Shown: in pieces, positions 10,301 to 25,300 of the stretch
How the letters are laid out: every line of letters starts with the position of its first letter
Numbering within the stretch: the first letter of the stretch is position 1
Assembly (NCBI GenBank): GCA_013397935.1
Contig: VZRN01006407.1
Coordinates: forward strand, 876,653-940,652
Origin: Dasyornis broadbenti
Taxonomy: Eukaryota > Chordata > Aves > Passeriformes > Dasyornithidae
Length of the DNA stretch: 64,000 bases
Direction: 5' to 3'
Notes under the pieces: generated by a model
What the model was told of the DNA's origin: nothing
The model's database searches: none
The model's input: only the letters and a program-made list of their open reading frames with translations
Program-made: the position numbers and the translations under genes

Positions 10301-13300
10301 TAAAATAGTTTGGGAGGGAGCTTGGGAGGTCTCTAGTTTAAAGTCCCACTAAAAGCAGGAGAACGCTGAATTCAGACTTAGGTTTCCTTAGGGCTCTGTC
10401 CAGCTCGGAACAGGTTAAAGGTCGTGGAAAGGTTGAAGGATGGAGAACCCAAAGACTCTCTGGTCAGCCTGTTCAAGTGCTTGACTGTCTTTGTGGTGAA
10501 AAAATCTCTTCCATATGTCAGCTTGGAATATCCTCTGTTTTGGAATCACAGAGACATTTAGGTTGGAAAGGACCTTTGAGTCCAACTGTTACCCCAGCAC
10601 TTTCAAGTCCTCCAAAAGGTTGATCATAATTTCTTGTGTTCCTGCCATGTGCCTCAGTTGCTCCCATCTTCACGGTAATCTCCTAGGTATCAGAGTGCTG
10701 CTGTTTGGTCCTCCTGAAGCCTTCTTTCCCTTCTTCAGGCTAAAAAAGTACAATTCCCACAGCATTGCAGGGCAAGTACTCCAGTCCCCTGATCATCTTC
10801 GTGCCCCTCCTGTTTACTGGTGGTTCTTCTTTTAATAAGTGTCCCAAAACTGGTTGGTGACCAGAGTATAAAAGGTGACAAAGAAATACTCGGTTCCCTT
10901 AATATGCAGTTTTGTTCTGTTAGCAAAAACAAGGCTGTTGTTAGCCTTTGTCGTTGGCAGGGTGCAGTGTTGATTCATGTTCAGTTGCAAACCCTCTCAG
11001 GTAGATTGATGGTTGCCTTGAAGCTAAATTGTCTGGTGTGTTTATCTCAGGTACTGCGTTTGTTCAGTTGTGTTCTGATTTAGCCTCATGTTTTTGGTAT
11101 TTCAGCCCCGCAAAGTTTTCTTTGCCTGCTGGACTGGTTCGCCTGGTTAGTAAGCAGATCAACTGGCACCTCGTACTTGCAAGGTAACAGCTCCCATTCT
11201 TTGCCATTTGTGACAGGACTGAGTTTACTAATGCTTCCTCTGCTCTCCCCCATCCCCACTGATAGCCATAGTGAGTTGATATTGTACTAAAGGTGTGTTA
11301 TTCTTTCTGATTAAGAGAAATACTGGAGGATCTCACAGGTGGCCTTGTGAAAGAAAGCTCGGTGTGCTACCTAGGGGATTCTACCTGCTTCCCTTCAGTT
11401 AATGTGCCTCTCACTCAGGTTTGAATGTCTGTCTAGCTTTTGAGGCAAAGTGGCTTGCAGTGCAGTAATTCTCAAATTTACGACCTGAATTTGGTTGATT
11501 AAAGAACTATGGCTTGTCAGGATATCTAATTTTAAAATGAGCAATTTATATTGTGGAAAGTGAAAGCATACCCTTAAGACTTGTCTGCTACTGCACACAC
11601 AGAGAATGAGAGTTTCAAGGCTAGAACCAGCTTTTCTGCAGGAATTTTAGCAACACCGGTGAGATCACTGGATTTTAAAAATAAGTGCAAGTATGTACAG
11701 AAAAATGGTTCTGTGACATGATTACATGAGGGTAGTATGGAAGGTTTTAGTTTATGTTATGTTATAGGCAAAGACAGGAGACCTGCTCCTAAGGAGACTA
11801 CTTAACATACTGAAGTATGATAGTTGTTTATTGCAGATAAAGCAATACATAGTTTTGTGTGTTGCTGTTGTAAAATTATCTGTAAGCAACATCTGACTGA
11901 CTTCCCATGCAGTGAGATTTTAGATGTTGTTCTCTTTCCTTAGTGGTGCTGGAAAAGAGAGAGATTTCAGGGAAATAAAGGGAATATCATAGCACAGATA
12001 TCTTCTTTTTAATAAAAAAATTGGTATTTCCCATTTAAATTTTTTTTTAAATTTATGAATGAGCCAATTTGTGTCTAACCTTGGAGAAAAGTACCTAGGA
12101 CTCTGATGCACATTCTGTAAGGAATGGACTTTAAATGAACTTTACATCTGTTTTCTCTTTCAGCAATGGTAAATTGTTGGCAGTTGTTCAAGACCAATGT
12201 GTAGAAATCAGGTAATTTAGCATTATCTGCTACTTCAGCTGTGGAGTTCTGAGAAAGTGTTTCTAGTTATTTAGTAGCAGTACTTTTAAAGATTTTTCTT
12301 TGTTTTGAAGTGTTATATAGTGTGAAAGTTATCCATGGAACAATCACAAAAGCAGAAGCTTTCTGTTTCTTTTTAGTTCTCAGCCATCCCCTATTATAAA
12401 AAAAAAGGCAAAACAAACCCAACATAAACCCTCCTTAACCTCCCCAATTATAATTGTTACAGATGTGTTTGTATAAGTGTATAGCTGTATCTCTTTCTCT
12501 GTTTTCAAGATGTGAAAGAAAAACAGTCAAGATCCTGTGAAATAATCAGCACAAATCATGGTCTTTCTAACCTTTGCCTTTCTGTCCCCTCTAGATATTC
12601 TCCCCTAATAAATAGGGCAAGGAGCTAGTATCTAGTGTTCTTCTCTGTACAGTAGCTGGCATGTATAATACTTCACCATATTTTACAAGTGGTGTGGATT
12701 GCTGTGAAGACTGATGCTTTCCCTTTTCTTGTGCTCTCTTAACAACAAGCTCTCCTTTGCCAGTTCAAGAGCGTATTTAGCTGTAGAACAGATCTTGATT
12801 GAGTGTGTTTACTTGCTTCACAAAAATCCATTTGCTAGAAGGTCAGACCTTCCATTTATATGTAAAAGAAGCAAGTGTATGAAAATTGTTCAATCAAAAG
12901 TAGTGTGAGCACCATAAACGTCAGCTTAAAGACTATGAAATAAATCTTGTGTTTCAACTGTATTAATGTAACTATATTCTTGCATTGTTTCTAAAATTGT
13001 AACCTAGAGAATGCTGGCTAGGTTTTTTTTTTCCTAAAGTTATATGAAATGCTGAAGTGATGCTATCCTATTTTGTACAGCATTACAAATAAATGAGGGA
13101 TGTTGGTGTTTATGCAGTGGGAGGAGAGTCTCTGAAATACCATGGTTAGTTACTGTACATGCCTGAGGGTGAAGGTTACTATCTGCTTTTATGAACAAGT
13201 AGTTAGAGGCATGCAGGCCTTTGAATTGTGCACTTGGAATATTTTTCTAGTGTTCTGTTTATTACAGAAAAGTGAATAGTGGGTTTTTTTATATCTAGAT

Positions 13301-16300
13301 TCATATGAGCCTTTTTTTCTGCAGGTCTGCAAAAGACGACTTTGTATCCATAGTTGGAAAATGTCAAGGTATGGCAACCTCTACATCTTTAATTAGTGTC
13401 ATCATTGTTTGCTATTCATACATTGCTAATTGGTGGTGTTGGTTTACTTTAATAATGATATAATTACTTAAAATAATTGTAAAAATCTCTTTAATAATTT
13501 TGCTTTATGGCTAACTCCATTACCCTCCCTCTGCTGCGTCTTTTTATGATGATTAAGATATGAAACCTGAATCTGAAATGAAAGGATGGATAAAATTAAT
13601 GGGTCTGGGAGACATAATGTGGTTTTTCTTTTTTTAGCCTCCCCTGAGATAAGCTTGTAATGCTGGTAGGCCCCCTGCATTTTTTTGATGCAGTTGACCT
13701 TTTGTTCTGTTTAAGGGATTATATTTATTTGTTTCTTTCACTAATAATTTTATTCCTTTTTCATAGTGCCAAAGGATCCTAACCCTCAGTGGAGGAGAGT
13801 GGCATGGAGTCATGATTGTACATTACTTGCTTATGCTGAAAGCAGTGGAACAGTCAGAGTGTTTGACCTGATGGGTAGTGAGCTTTTGGTCATTTCACCG
13901 GTATGTGCTCTCATGTGTTAAATATAAATACACTAGAACTTTTTTTAAGGGTCATGAATAATTTCCACTCTTTGACCTGTTTCACATTGTGACTTAGTCT
14001 GCTATAAATGCTTACACTATGAATACCATGCAGAAATGGACCGTAAAAAGTTTCCCTGTAGTATATCCATTATATGATCAACAAAAGTCATGTGTAGCCC
14101 TTACAACAGCACAAAGGGTATGTTTTACATCTATCTTGGCATTGTGGTAGATCTGTAGGTGCATCAGTGCCGTGGTTTGAGCCTGGCCAAATGCCAGGTA
14201 CCCCCAAATTAACACACCTACACCCAGGGCTCATGAGTTGAGATAAGGAAACCTGGGAGAAGACACACTCAAATAGGCAAAACAAGACTAACTTAGGTTG
14301 CAAAGTGATCTAATTTATTACTAACAGAGTCAGAGGAGTAAACGAGAAGTAAAATAAACCCTTCAAGGCCACGGTTTTTCCACTCACCCCCCTCCTTCCT
14401 TCCCAGCAGCTGCACAAGGGAACAAGGTGTCGGGGGGTAGGTCAGTTCATCAGTTCATCACCCAGATCTTCTTCTCATACCTGGGGAGAGGCTCTTTTCC
14501 TCTGCGTAGCCATGGGTCTCACTGTCGGCAGCCCACCCGACACTGCTGCAGTGACGCTGGTCCCCACACAGGCAAGCAGTCTCCCCAAAACTGCTATGGC
14601 GTGGGGTCCATCTTCCACGGGGTACAGACCTCCGAGCCAGGCCATTTCCATCTCGGGAGCAAGGCTTCTTCTCTTTACTGGACTTCTGCTGGACTTCTCT
14701 CTCTCGAGACCTCTCTCTCTCTCAGGCACCCACCCACTCCATGTGGGACACTCAGTTCAGTCTCAGGGTGCAAGTCAAGGCCTGTTTCTCCACTAGGACT
14801 CCCTCTGGACCACGGCCACTTTCAGGGTATCCACTCGCTTCGGCATGGGCGAGTGGATCTCAGCATTTCCCGTGGGCCCCCATGGGCTGCAGGGGCACCC
14901 CCTGCTTCACCATGGCCTCACCACGGCCTGCAGAGGCTGCAGAGCTCCGGCGCCTGGAGCTCCGCCTCCCCCTCCTTCTCCACTGACCTCGGTCTCTCCA
15001 TGTTGTTTTCCCTCACATACTCTCACCTCTTCCTCCTCCTCTGGCTAAGGAAAAGTCCGTGCACCCATTGTTTTGATTTCTTCTTAAATATGTTTTTCAC
15101 AGAGGTGTAACCAACATCTCTAACTGGCCCAGCCTTGGCCACCAACATGTCCATCATCTCAGAGCTTCACAGAGGAGCCATCTTTGTGGCCTGCCCCCAC
15201 TAGAAAAACCTGGGCCAAGCTAAACCATGACAATCAGATAGGGAAATTATGGAATCGCCTAATTAGTATGTGTGCAAATAACTACAATTTGTAATAATAC
15301 ATTATAAATCTGCACTTTGTATGCAGAGTCAATTAGAAATCAAGAAATATTGCTGCTAAAGTACTTTGCTTGGTATGATAATTAATGTTGATAGGCCCAA
15401 CAGAATATATTTTCTATTTTATATGTTCAAAGGGTATATTGAACTGATTTGTGTAGGTGACTGAAGTGTATTTGCTCATTATATTGTCTTTGCAGACTTT
15501 ATAATAATAAGATTTCTTTAAAATCAAGATAAAAGAAAAGGTATTAGTTTGTAGTACAAACTGTGAAACTTAGTTTTTTTAATGCAGTATAGTAAATTTA
15601 ACTTTCTAGTTTTTTCAGTAAGAAAGACACTTTTTTAAAATTCCTTTTCTCTCCCAATGTCTGCCTTCGTTTTTGGGTAAAGACAGCAAGTTTCCCAGGC
15701 GATCTGAGTTATGCTATTGCTGGGTTGATCTTTCTAGAATACAAAGCAAGTGCCCAGTGGTCAGCTGAACTCCTTGTTGTTAATTATCGTGGAGAACTGA
15801 GAAGTTATCTTGTAAGGTAAGCATAAATTTTGACTTGCTTTGAGAAGGCACAGTGAACTTCAAAGGAATTCTTTCTACTCTTTATAAAGAAAATTAATCT
15901 GAACTAATGCATGCATTTTTTTCCCTGCATACTTAGTGTTGGAACAAATCAAAGTTTTCAAGAAAGTCATAGTTTCAGCTTTAGCAGCCATTATGCCCAT
16001 GGGATAACAACTGTCATTTATCATCCGAGTCACAGGTAAGCATTCTGTTTGCTACCTGACAATGATATGTAAACGATGAACAAAAAATGGCAAAATAAGC
16101 ATTGAAATGTGTTGGATATAGAGGGGGAGAAAAATCTGTTTTAAAGTTGCTGCTTAGTACATCAGTAATAACAAGTCATGGCTATTTCTGCTATGGAAGG
16201 AGTTCATCTCACTTTACTTTCGTTACCTCATGAGTCAAGTTATGTCCATTTGTTTGAGTACCTTGCGTAAGCAGCATGCATTTTTTAGAGTGTCAGGAAT

Positions 16301-19300
16301 AGTGTCAAAAGAGGTTTCTGAATGGGTTGTCTGAAGTACAAGTTTAGTTGTTGGTTTGGATTTTTGTTTGTTTGTTTTCTATCTGGAACTGATTGCTGGA
16401 ATTGTTGGCCACCCCATTTTTCCCTAGTGTTCTGTCTGGAACTGCCAGGCTTTGGTATTTGGAGTTGTCTTGTGATGTGTTTTCTGTATTAGTAACCTCT
16501 TGGGTACAGAAACTGGGCTTGAAATGTGGACTGCCTGCCTGCTCTTTAACCCAGTATAGTTGGAATAGGTCCTGGTTAGCCTATTACTTATGCTAGAAAT
16601 GTCTCTACTTTTTAAATATTGATTTGTTATATAGCAAGATCAACTCAGCAACTCTATTTCTATTTCTCTTCAGTTGTAGGAACTAAACTTTGTTCTAGAT
16701 GTTTTTCTTCTATTAGATCTGCTAGGATTGAATCTGTCAGTGCAATGTTATGTCACTATATTGTTTTAATTGGAAATTAGGCTTGGCTATAGAATACCAG
16801 AAGAAACTCACTGTTGAAAAAACTTGTTCTCATTCTTTAGTGTTAAGTGAACTGTCATATCTATCTTAGGAAAAAAAATTATTATTAATTAGATGTGATG
16901 TTCTTCTATCTTATTATTTTGAGAGATTAATTTTGTGTACGGCTTTTTCTTTCCATGCAGTTCATAATGATTTCACATAATTAATACTCAGTATATTAAA
17001 TCTGCAGTTTTGAGGTAATACGTGTGGGTTGTGGAGCTTTGGTAGCACTACATGACCAGACAACAGAACCAACCTTTTGTTTCCTTTGATCAGACCAGGG
17101 TTAATGGTTGTACTATCTCCTGCTATGTGCAGCCAGTTGACTGGCTTAGTAAAGTTGAAAAATTGACACTTGAAAGAATGCACAACTGGATGAAATGGAT
17201 GGAAAACAAAAGAGCCCATGTTTTTCCCCTGATGGGGGCAAGTAATTTCTGTTTTGAATTAATCTGTGGTAAAAAACTTCTAAATTTGACATTGCAGAAC
17301 TCTAAATTCATGAGCAGAGTCTCTTGCTGAAATTTTCTTGATGATCCAAAAAAATCCTAGAAGGGCTTGAAGGCAAACACTTCAAAATTGTGCATTAAAG
17401 AAAATTGTTGATACAGACACCTCAAAGCCTTAATTTTCAATAGTGTGAACTTTGATCACAGTACAAGTTCATCAGTGGCCATCAGTTAAATCCAGGAGCG
17501 CTACTTAATGGGATGAAAGGGCTTCAAGGGAAAATACTTTGATACAGTTTAGTGGTCATCAGCAATAATTATAAGAGTTACATCAGAGTTTGTAAAATGT
17601 CATCTACTGTGTGTAGTGAAATTAATACATGCACATGTATAATTGATACAGTGGCTTTAGAAAATGGAATTGACTAACCTTAATGCTTTCCGTTTTCAGT
17701 GAAAGAAAGTAGCTTTGGTACCACATCTGAATAAATGGAAATCTGATGCTTAAACAGAATGATCAGAACTTGTCATTTGATTAAGCTGTAACTTTTTATA
17801 ATTTTTGAGGGTAAGGGGGAAATGCAAACTTGTGGCCAGACTTATTTTATTTTAGATGTTGGGAATTATTACCTATCTGGAAAGCTAGAGATGAGAATGG
17901 ATAGGTATAAATGCTACAAATAACAAATGTTTCTTGAATAATATGTAAGCATTCTTAAATTTTAGGATATTTATTTACAGACAAAGCTTATTGTGGCTGT
18001 TAAGTGTCTTGGTGTATTTAGTCTTTTTGTTACTGTAACCAAACTGCTACGGACTTAAGAAAACTAAAAAAAAAAGTGGCAGTATATGAAACCATAATAC
18101 ATGTTTATACGTTTTACAGACTTCTCCTTGTAGGAGGCTGTGAAACAGATGAAGATGGAGTATCTAAAGCAGCTGGTTGTGGGATATCTGCTTGGAGAAT
18201 TCTGTCAGGCTCTCCCCATTACAAACAAGTCACTAGTTATGAAGATGATGTTAGAACAGTAAGTATGTGTCCTTATTTTACTGGATGAATATTGTCACTG
18301 GAAGCTCAATATATATCTCTTCTTGAAAGAAGAATTTAATGCAATATTTTGCTGTTTTCTAAGCTATGATGTGTATGTCTAAGCAGTTATCTTTTTTCCC
18401 CCCAGCTACTGACTGTTTTTGCCTTTTCTGTAGTATGATTTTAAGTTCTTAATTATCACTTGTGGTTTTAAAACCAAAAACAACAAGAAAAGAGTTTGTA
18501 AATTTCCAAGCTACAATATTTTTTTGCTCTTAGTTGCACATTGGGGTTTGTTACCTGTCTTGTTTGGAAAAAAATTCCAGTTTATTCTTTTACTACTTCA
18601 GAACAAGAGACAGAGCACCTGAAATAAATGTTTCAGTTTAACTCTGGCTCTTGATTTCTTTTGCTTGTAGTAGAAGTAAATGTTTGATTTGGTAACAACT
18701 TGAGTATACTGAAATCAATTTGCAATATACCAGGATAAATTCCAGTGTTTACTCTTACATAGGTATTGCTTAGTATTACAAGCGAGTTGTTAATTTAATT
18801 GCAAATGAGTAGTGCTTTTCTGTGACATGTTACATACCTAATGAAGTGGACAAAATGATACAAACGGGATTTTATTGTGCTTGCAGTATTTTAAAGTAGG
18901 CAGTCTTATGGAAGTTTAAAAATAGTAAAGTTATAGAATATACTGAGTTGGCAGAGATGCACAAGGATCATCGAGTCCTGCTCCTGGGCCTGCACAGGCA
19001 ACCTCAAGAGTCACATCATGTGCCTGAGAGCATTGTCCAAATGCTTCTTGAACTTTGTCAGGCTTGGTGCTGTGACTGCTTCCCTGGGGAGCCTGTTCCA
19101 GTGCCCAAACACCCTCTGGGGGAAGAACCTTTTCCTCATACCCAACCCAAGCCTGCTCTGATACAGCTTCAGGCTGCTCCCTTGGGTCCTATCACTGTCA
19201 CGACAGAGCAGAGATCAGTGTCTGCCCCTTCTCTTCTCCTCAAGAGGAAGTTGTAAGTGCAGTGACGTCTCCCCTCAGTCTCCGCCAGGCTGAACACCTC

Positions 19301-22300
19301 AAGTGACCTCAGCCACTCCTCACACAACTTCCCCGCAAGGCCCTTCACCATCCTCGTGGCCCTTCTTTGGACACTCTAATGGCTTAATGTCTTTGATACA
19401 TTGTAGCGCTGCTGACGATGAAACTCACAGTCGACCAGGCCCCCCAGGTCCATTTCCCCAGCACTGCTCTCCAGCCTCTTGTTTCCTAGGCAGTACACAT
19501 AGCCAGGATTGCCCCAGATACAGAAGCTAGCGCTTGTCCTTGTTAAACTTCATATGCTGATTGCCTGTCTCTAATTTGTCAAGGTCTTTCTCCAGAGCCT
19601 CTAAAGAATCTTGCAGAGCTGTTTTAGTATTTTAAATGTGAGTTAGTTTTTGGTGCATAAAACAATGTATGAGATGGTCTTTCATTGTATGATTTGTTTC
19701 TGTTCTTACAGGCACAGAGAAGAGGATTATTAAGGATTATGAATTTAAGATTTTACAGCAGGCGGGGAACAGAACAGGTATTAAGATCCAAGTCTACCTC
19801 AGAAATGTGTTTTACTAATGTAATTGTCCATTAATGACTACCTGAGAGACTGACTGAAAGTAGGTTTTAATTTATGCAGCTTAGGAATTAACATTCTATT
19901 AAATTAACCAAAAATTTAGCATTAAATGTAGTAGCTTGCCACTTATTTCACTTTCTTAAAAATCCAGTTAGTTCATTTGCGGAAGCTTGAATCACTGGAT
20001 TTCAGGAACAGATCTAGAAATGCGGAGTTCAATATTAAATGTAAACTTTTATTCAAAAAAGAAGGTATAAGAAGCGATGTAATTATTTGCTGATGAATAT
20101 CATAATCAAATCATGTTAGATGTGTTAAATATTCTATAAGAAGAAAGTAGATTGTGATGGTATTTCTCATATATATGCCCAAGAGATAAAGAATAAGAGC
20201 AAAACTCAGCCTTCTACACTACACCTATCCCACTAGAAAACAACAAAAAATCCTCAGCCCAGAATTTTCATGCCATATGGGGAAGAAAAAAAAGTGTGGA
20301 TTCGAACTAATCATTCATGGCTGAAATAGGGCAGATACAAGGACTTGATTTTTACAGTCTGGGGTACTATGGAAACGTTGTGCTAAGTAGCTTCAAAAGT
20401 TTATTACGGGTCAGACTTCTACTCCCAGGATGCATGTGAACCTAATGAAACTGCTGATCAGAATCAACTTAAGCTTAATAAACTCTGGGTATGGACCTTG
20501 TGCTCTCCTCTACCCTGAATGAGTGTTAAATATTGAATGTCATGCTGAGGTGTAGGTGTGGGCTTTCTGTTATTTCTGCGGTGTTGTGCACAGTGCTCTT
20601 GGCTTTCTCCTCAATGCCTTAGGAGCTGCCCATGCAGTACTGCACTACCTTCTCTTATTACTTGTCTCATTGTGTGCAGCCTTCATTGGATTCCTTTTTC
20701 TATCCCCCTCTCCCTTCTTGTAAAAAAAATTGTTTTCCCTTCTTTCGTTTTACAAGGAAAGAACAGTAAAGAATCTGTTTACCACCTTCACTCTGTGTCC
20801 TCCTGAGAGAAAAAATGGGTGATCTGAGTTGGAAATGACCTTAATAGATTTTTGGGATGTTTAGGTGACTGGTTAAAAGAAGTTGCATGCTTGATTGGAA
20901 AGGGAAAACAAATCTTTCTAAATCTTTCTCAAGGGTGGAACAGGGAGAGATTTTATTTCCTTCACTGAAAATGCTAAAGATAAAGCTGATGTAGGCTTTT
21001 TTTACTGAAAATCTTTTACTGCATGTAGCTGTACTAAACTTCATTGCACTTGCCAGTACTAAATTAATGAAGAAACATGGAGATTTATTAATCCTTGGAA
21101 GTTGTGATCCAATTTCAGAGATTATGGCTTAAATATGTAAGGTATAGTTTGTATTCTTAGTATGAAATTAACACCAGGGTTAAAGTGTGACAGACACAGC
21201 AGCTAGAGGGCTTGTATATTAGAACTGCCTAGACTGGGATTTGGTTCTTAGTGTTGTTAAGTGACGCTTGAAAAACGTGAAGTGCCAGCCCTGCTGAGTT
21301 TTTCAACACCTTGTTTTGCTGTTTCCCTTAAGCTGACGAGCTGTTTACGCAGGCAGCATTCCCTGCTTTTGGCAAAAGACCGATTAAATTTTATAGATAA
21401 CAGGGCTTGGGTGATAAATTTGAGTATGTTAATCGCCACCCAATATCTAAATCTAACAGCCCTGAGTTTTTACTGACTGCTGAGTAAACATTTACCTTCT
21501 TTTAAGATCTGTGATGTATACCACTGATCAGTTATCTGAACGGGTTATATATTTTAGCTCTATGTTTCTAGGTCCTTTATCAGTCTTTGGTTCTTTGTCC
21601 TTTGTGCATGCAAATTGATTTGTAAAGGGAGAGTTGCTATTAGAAGCCATGTACAACTCCTGGGCAAACTACAGTTGAAAGTGCTGTACTCCAGCTGCGA
21701 AAGAGTATAGTCAGAGAATATGAGGTTTTTTTGTAATATAAGTAATTCTTAATGGGTTAAAAAAACCCCTTAATGCTCTCATTTTCAATTAGAAACACAT
21801 TTTAGATGTGGATTTAGGGAGTGCTCTCAATAGCTGCAAAGCACTGTACAGCAGTGAGCAGATTTCTTGTCATTGTTTCTATGGTATACCTAGAACTTGA
21901 AAAAGCCTAAGAAATAAAGTCCAAACAAACATACCGACCTGAAAAGAATATTTCTGTCTTCAGATAACACCTACCACTAGTGTTCTGTAGAAATGCCATT
22001 AAAACTTCTTGATTTATGGATGTCAGGTAACTCTTCTGTGCTTCATTTATGTTGGGCTATTTTCCAAGAGCGGAGGTGCTGGCCTAAAAATTGGTTAGTT
22101 GCAAACTTGGACAATTTTAACTGTGAATCCTTATTAGAAAAATTTTAAAAGTGAACTAACAAAATGGAATTTTGTGACCAATGCAGTTTTTGGGAATCCG
22201 CATATCTCTGTCTTTCAGGGAAGACTAGACTCTTTAAGAACTGAATGGTCTTTGTGAAAATGTAGAATTTTGTTGGGAGAGGGGTGAATAAATATAAAAT

Positions 22301-25300
22301 GTATTTTCAGAAATTGTCATTCATTGCGAGTGGCCCTGAATTTGACTTTAAAATTTGAGTGTATATTTAGAGGGTCTTGTGGAAATAGTGTACAGACCCA
22401 GTTGTAAATGTGTGGGATTTCCTGAACACTTAAGAAACTATTTTGTTAGAAGTATGTTTTGCCTCTTAAGGTATCCAGACCTGAGGGAAAACTTAATCCA
22501 GGAGAATTTTTGTAGCCTTGATGAAATTAACGTACAAATGTTGGTTTGTTTTATCTGTATGGACTTAATCTGGTATTCATTATGTTTCTACTTGGTCTGT
22601 TGTTGCTCAAGAGATTCTTAAATTCTGATTCGGTGTCCTGAAATGAGCAATGTGTTTCTCCAAGATGTCTTAATGTCTGTATTTCTTGTATCCCTGTTTT
22701 AAAATTTAATTTAAGAATTTGATTTGTAATAAGGCCCATCCAGAAGTTTGCTCCCTGGGAGTAAGAGCTGTACTAAGCTGTGTTTTGGTAACAGTCTTCC
22801 ATGGATGGACCAGAGAGTCAGGAGAGTAGAAAATTAAGGCTGCTGAATGTTTTTTCTATGCAGAGAACAACCTGCAGTTTTCCCTCCAGGTAGCTCTGCA
22901 TTGATGTCAGGGCGTTCTCCTAGGAATGCTGCACTTCTAGGTTTCATTTGCTGTACAACAATGTGATACAGAAGTTTACATTCCTAAAGTCTTGTTCATG
23001 CTAAGATAGTGTTCTTCCTTTTTGCTGTTCGTTTTTACTCTTCCATGCCACAGTTGATGTATTTTTTTTCTTTTAGAATAAAGGGTTTTTTTGTTTGTTT
23101 GTTTTTAATTTAAGGTGTGTTAACTTTTCAGAGTGGAAGATTGTACAATTTTTTTTTTCCCCCTAAAATAGCAAAAAATATTTTTTGGAGGAATTTTTTG
23201 GGGTATTTCTTGGTGTATATTTTTGTGTTTGTTTATTTGCTTGGATATCATGTTTGGCAGGATGGAGTTTTCAAGATGAATCTTTCTCCTGATGGAGCTC
23301 TTTTGGCAGCTATTCATTTCTCAGGAAAACTGACAATCTGGTCTATTCCATCTCTCAGACAGCAAGGAGAATGGGACCAAACTGCTCAGGTAAGAAGAAT
23401 GTACATGTTTAGAAACTTGAATTATATATCTTACTCCTCTGGCAATGTGTTTTCATAGGAAATGAGAGGAGTTCAGATAATGATGCATTAGCTTCTCAGT
23501 CATTAGCACATCCTAGCTTCCCAGTCAAGTCCATGTTTTTCAAGAGCCCTGTACTTAATTTTATAATAATCTTTCTATGTTTTACCCATAAACTGTAAAC
23601 TTGAAAAATTAAGAAAACAAACCAATTATGTTGCAATGAATTTTTTGTGAGGCATTTTGGTGCCAAGTAGGTAACACTGTTAGAATTAGACTACAATGCC
23701 ATTAGACTGAAATGCCGTTATAAAATAGAAGTAGAGGCTAACACGCGTAAATGTGTTTCAGTGGTTGAAACCTAATTCTGCTGGATGTCTAACAAACTCT
23801 TTTATTCCTCCCTCATAGTTTACCTTACTTTGAGCCAGATGACACTCTAGACACTCTTTTCCTAATCAATTTGCTATTAAGTCCAATGCTTTCTGCAGGA
23901 GTTGTTTGCAAAACTAAGTGGGTAAGATTACATTAGGAATTGCTCAGACACAGGCAAACTTTTATGTGATTGGTATGAATTTAAACACTGGGAATTGAAA
24001 GCTAATTAGTTTTCAAAGAAAATTCCAAATAACTAATATACTTTCTGGGTAAAGATGAAACTTTATTTTAATGAGAAAATGCATTTTGAAAAGTGAAAAA
24101 TCTGAAATGATGCACACTAGTATGTGAAGTGTTCTGATTGTCCTCCCGTTAATTTCTTGAGTAATAGATAAAGAAAGGCTTTTCACTTGAAGCACTGCCT
24201 GTTGTGTTCTAAACCTACAAGACATGAACCAACATGAATTCTAAACAGGGTAAACAAATGGGATTGACATGTAATTTCAAGCTTATTTAGAAAAGCATTT
24301 TTAAACAGCAACCTAAACAAACAAACAAAACTCAAAAATTCTGCTTTAGTGTTGGGAAAAATGTTGTGTATGTATATATGCATATCTGTTTATCTGTATT
24401 TTTAATACATACTTCAGACAGATTTTGCTCAAGGATGCTTACAGTGAGTTTTATTTTTTCTATTTAGCAATTATGAATATGTATTCTGAAGGAGCATTTG
24501 GGACTTTATAATTCAGTGAGGGTGATATAAAGGGACATTCAGTACTTGACTGTTCACAAAATTTTTTTTATAGGTGGATCTGGTATCCAAATACAATGTA
24601 TATTTTCATAATATGTGTGATTCCAATGTAATTGTCAACCAAACATTTTTGTTAAATTAACTTAGAGGGCCTCATGTTTACTTTTAATTAGTAGACTCTT
24701 TTCTTTCTACTGAAAAATCAAGTCTGAAAAACACATTTTCTGCTTGACCCAAATGTGCTTTGGTTATTACAGCTACCTGTACTCCCACTGTGTTGCACTT
24801 AAAGGCAGGATTTCTGTCTCTGCTAAATCAAGTTTAAAACAACAGCACTGCAACATAATTCTAAACATTGCAGTGCATGAATTAATAATTCTCTTCTTGC
24901 ACTGGTCTTGAGAGGGGCTTTATAATTCGGAAAATAGCTGGGGAAAATACTTGCAGAACTGTACTAGATGGTCACACAAGACCACTACACAGACTGTTTT
25001 GGAGATGATTTTATGTGTCTGCAGTCCTATGTATAGACATGAAAAGTAAACACTTGGCTTTTGATTCTTGGAGTAGCTTTATTTCAGAAATCTTTAGGGT
25101 GTGATTACTGTTTAAAGCTGGTCAGGTCAGGTCTTGTGGTTTTGGTTTTTCTTTTTTTTTAATTGTCTATAGAAAAATGCAATGGTGCTACAGCAGTTGT
25201 ATATTTATGCTTGAGAAGAGTTTGAATTTATAGGGAACTTTTTAATTGCAAAATGAGTGGATCAGCAACAGAGTAAATAAATGGATTCTGTGTTACAAAG

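Noticed and set aside
14427..15110. 227-codon plus-strand open frame, the longest in the window
   Set aside because: It lies wholly in the GC-rich LTR, is Ser/Pro/Leu-rich, and has no retroviral or cellular domain. It is antisense to the LTR and likely chance openness.
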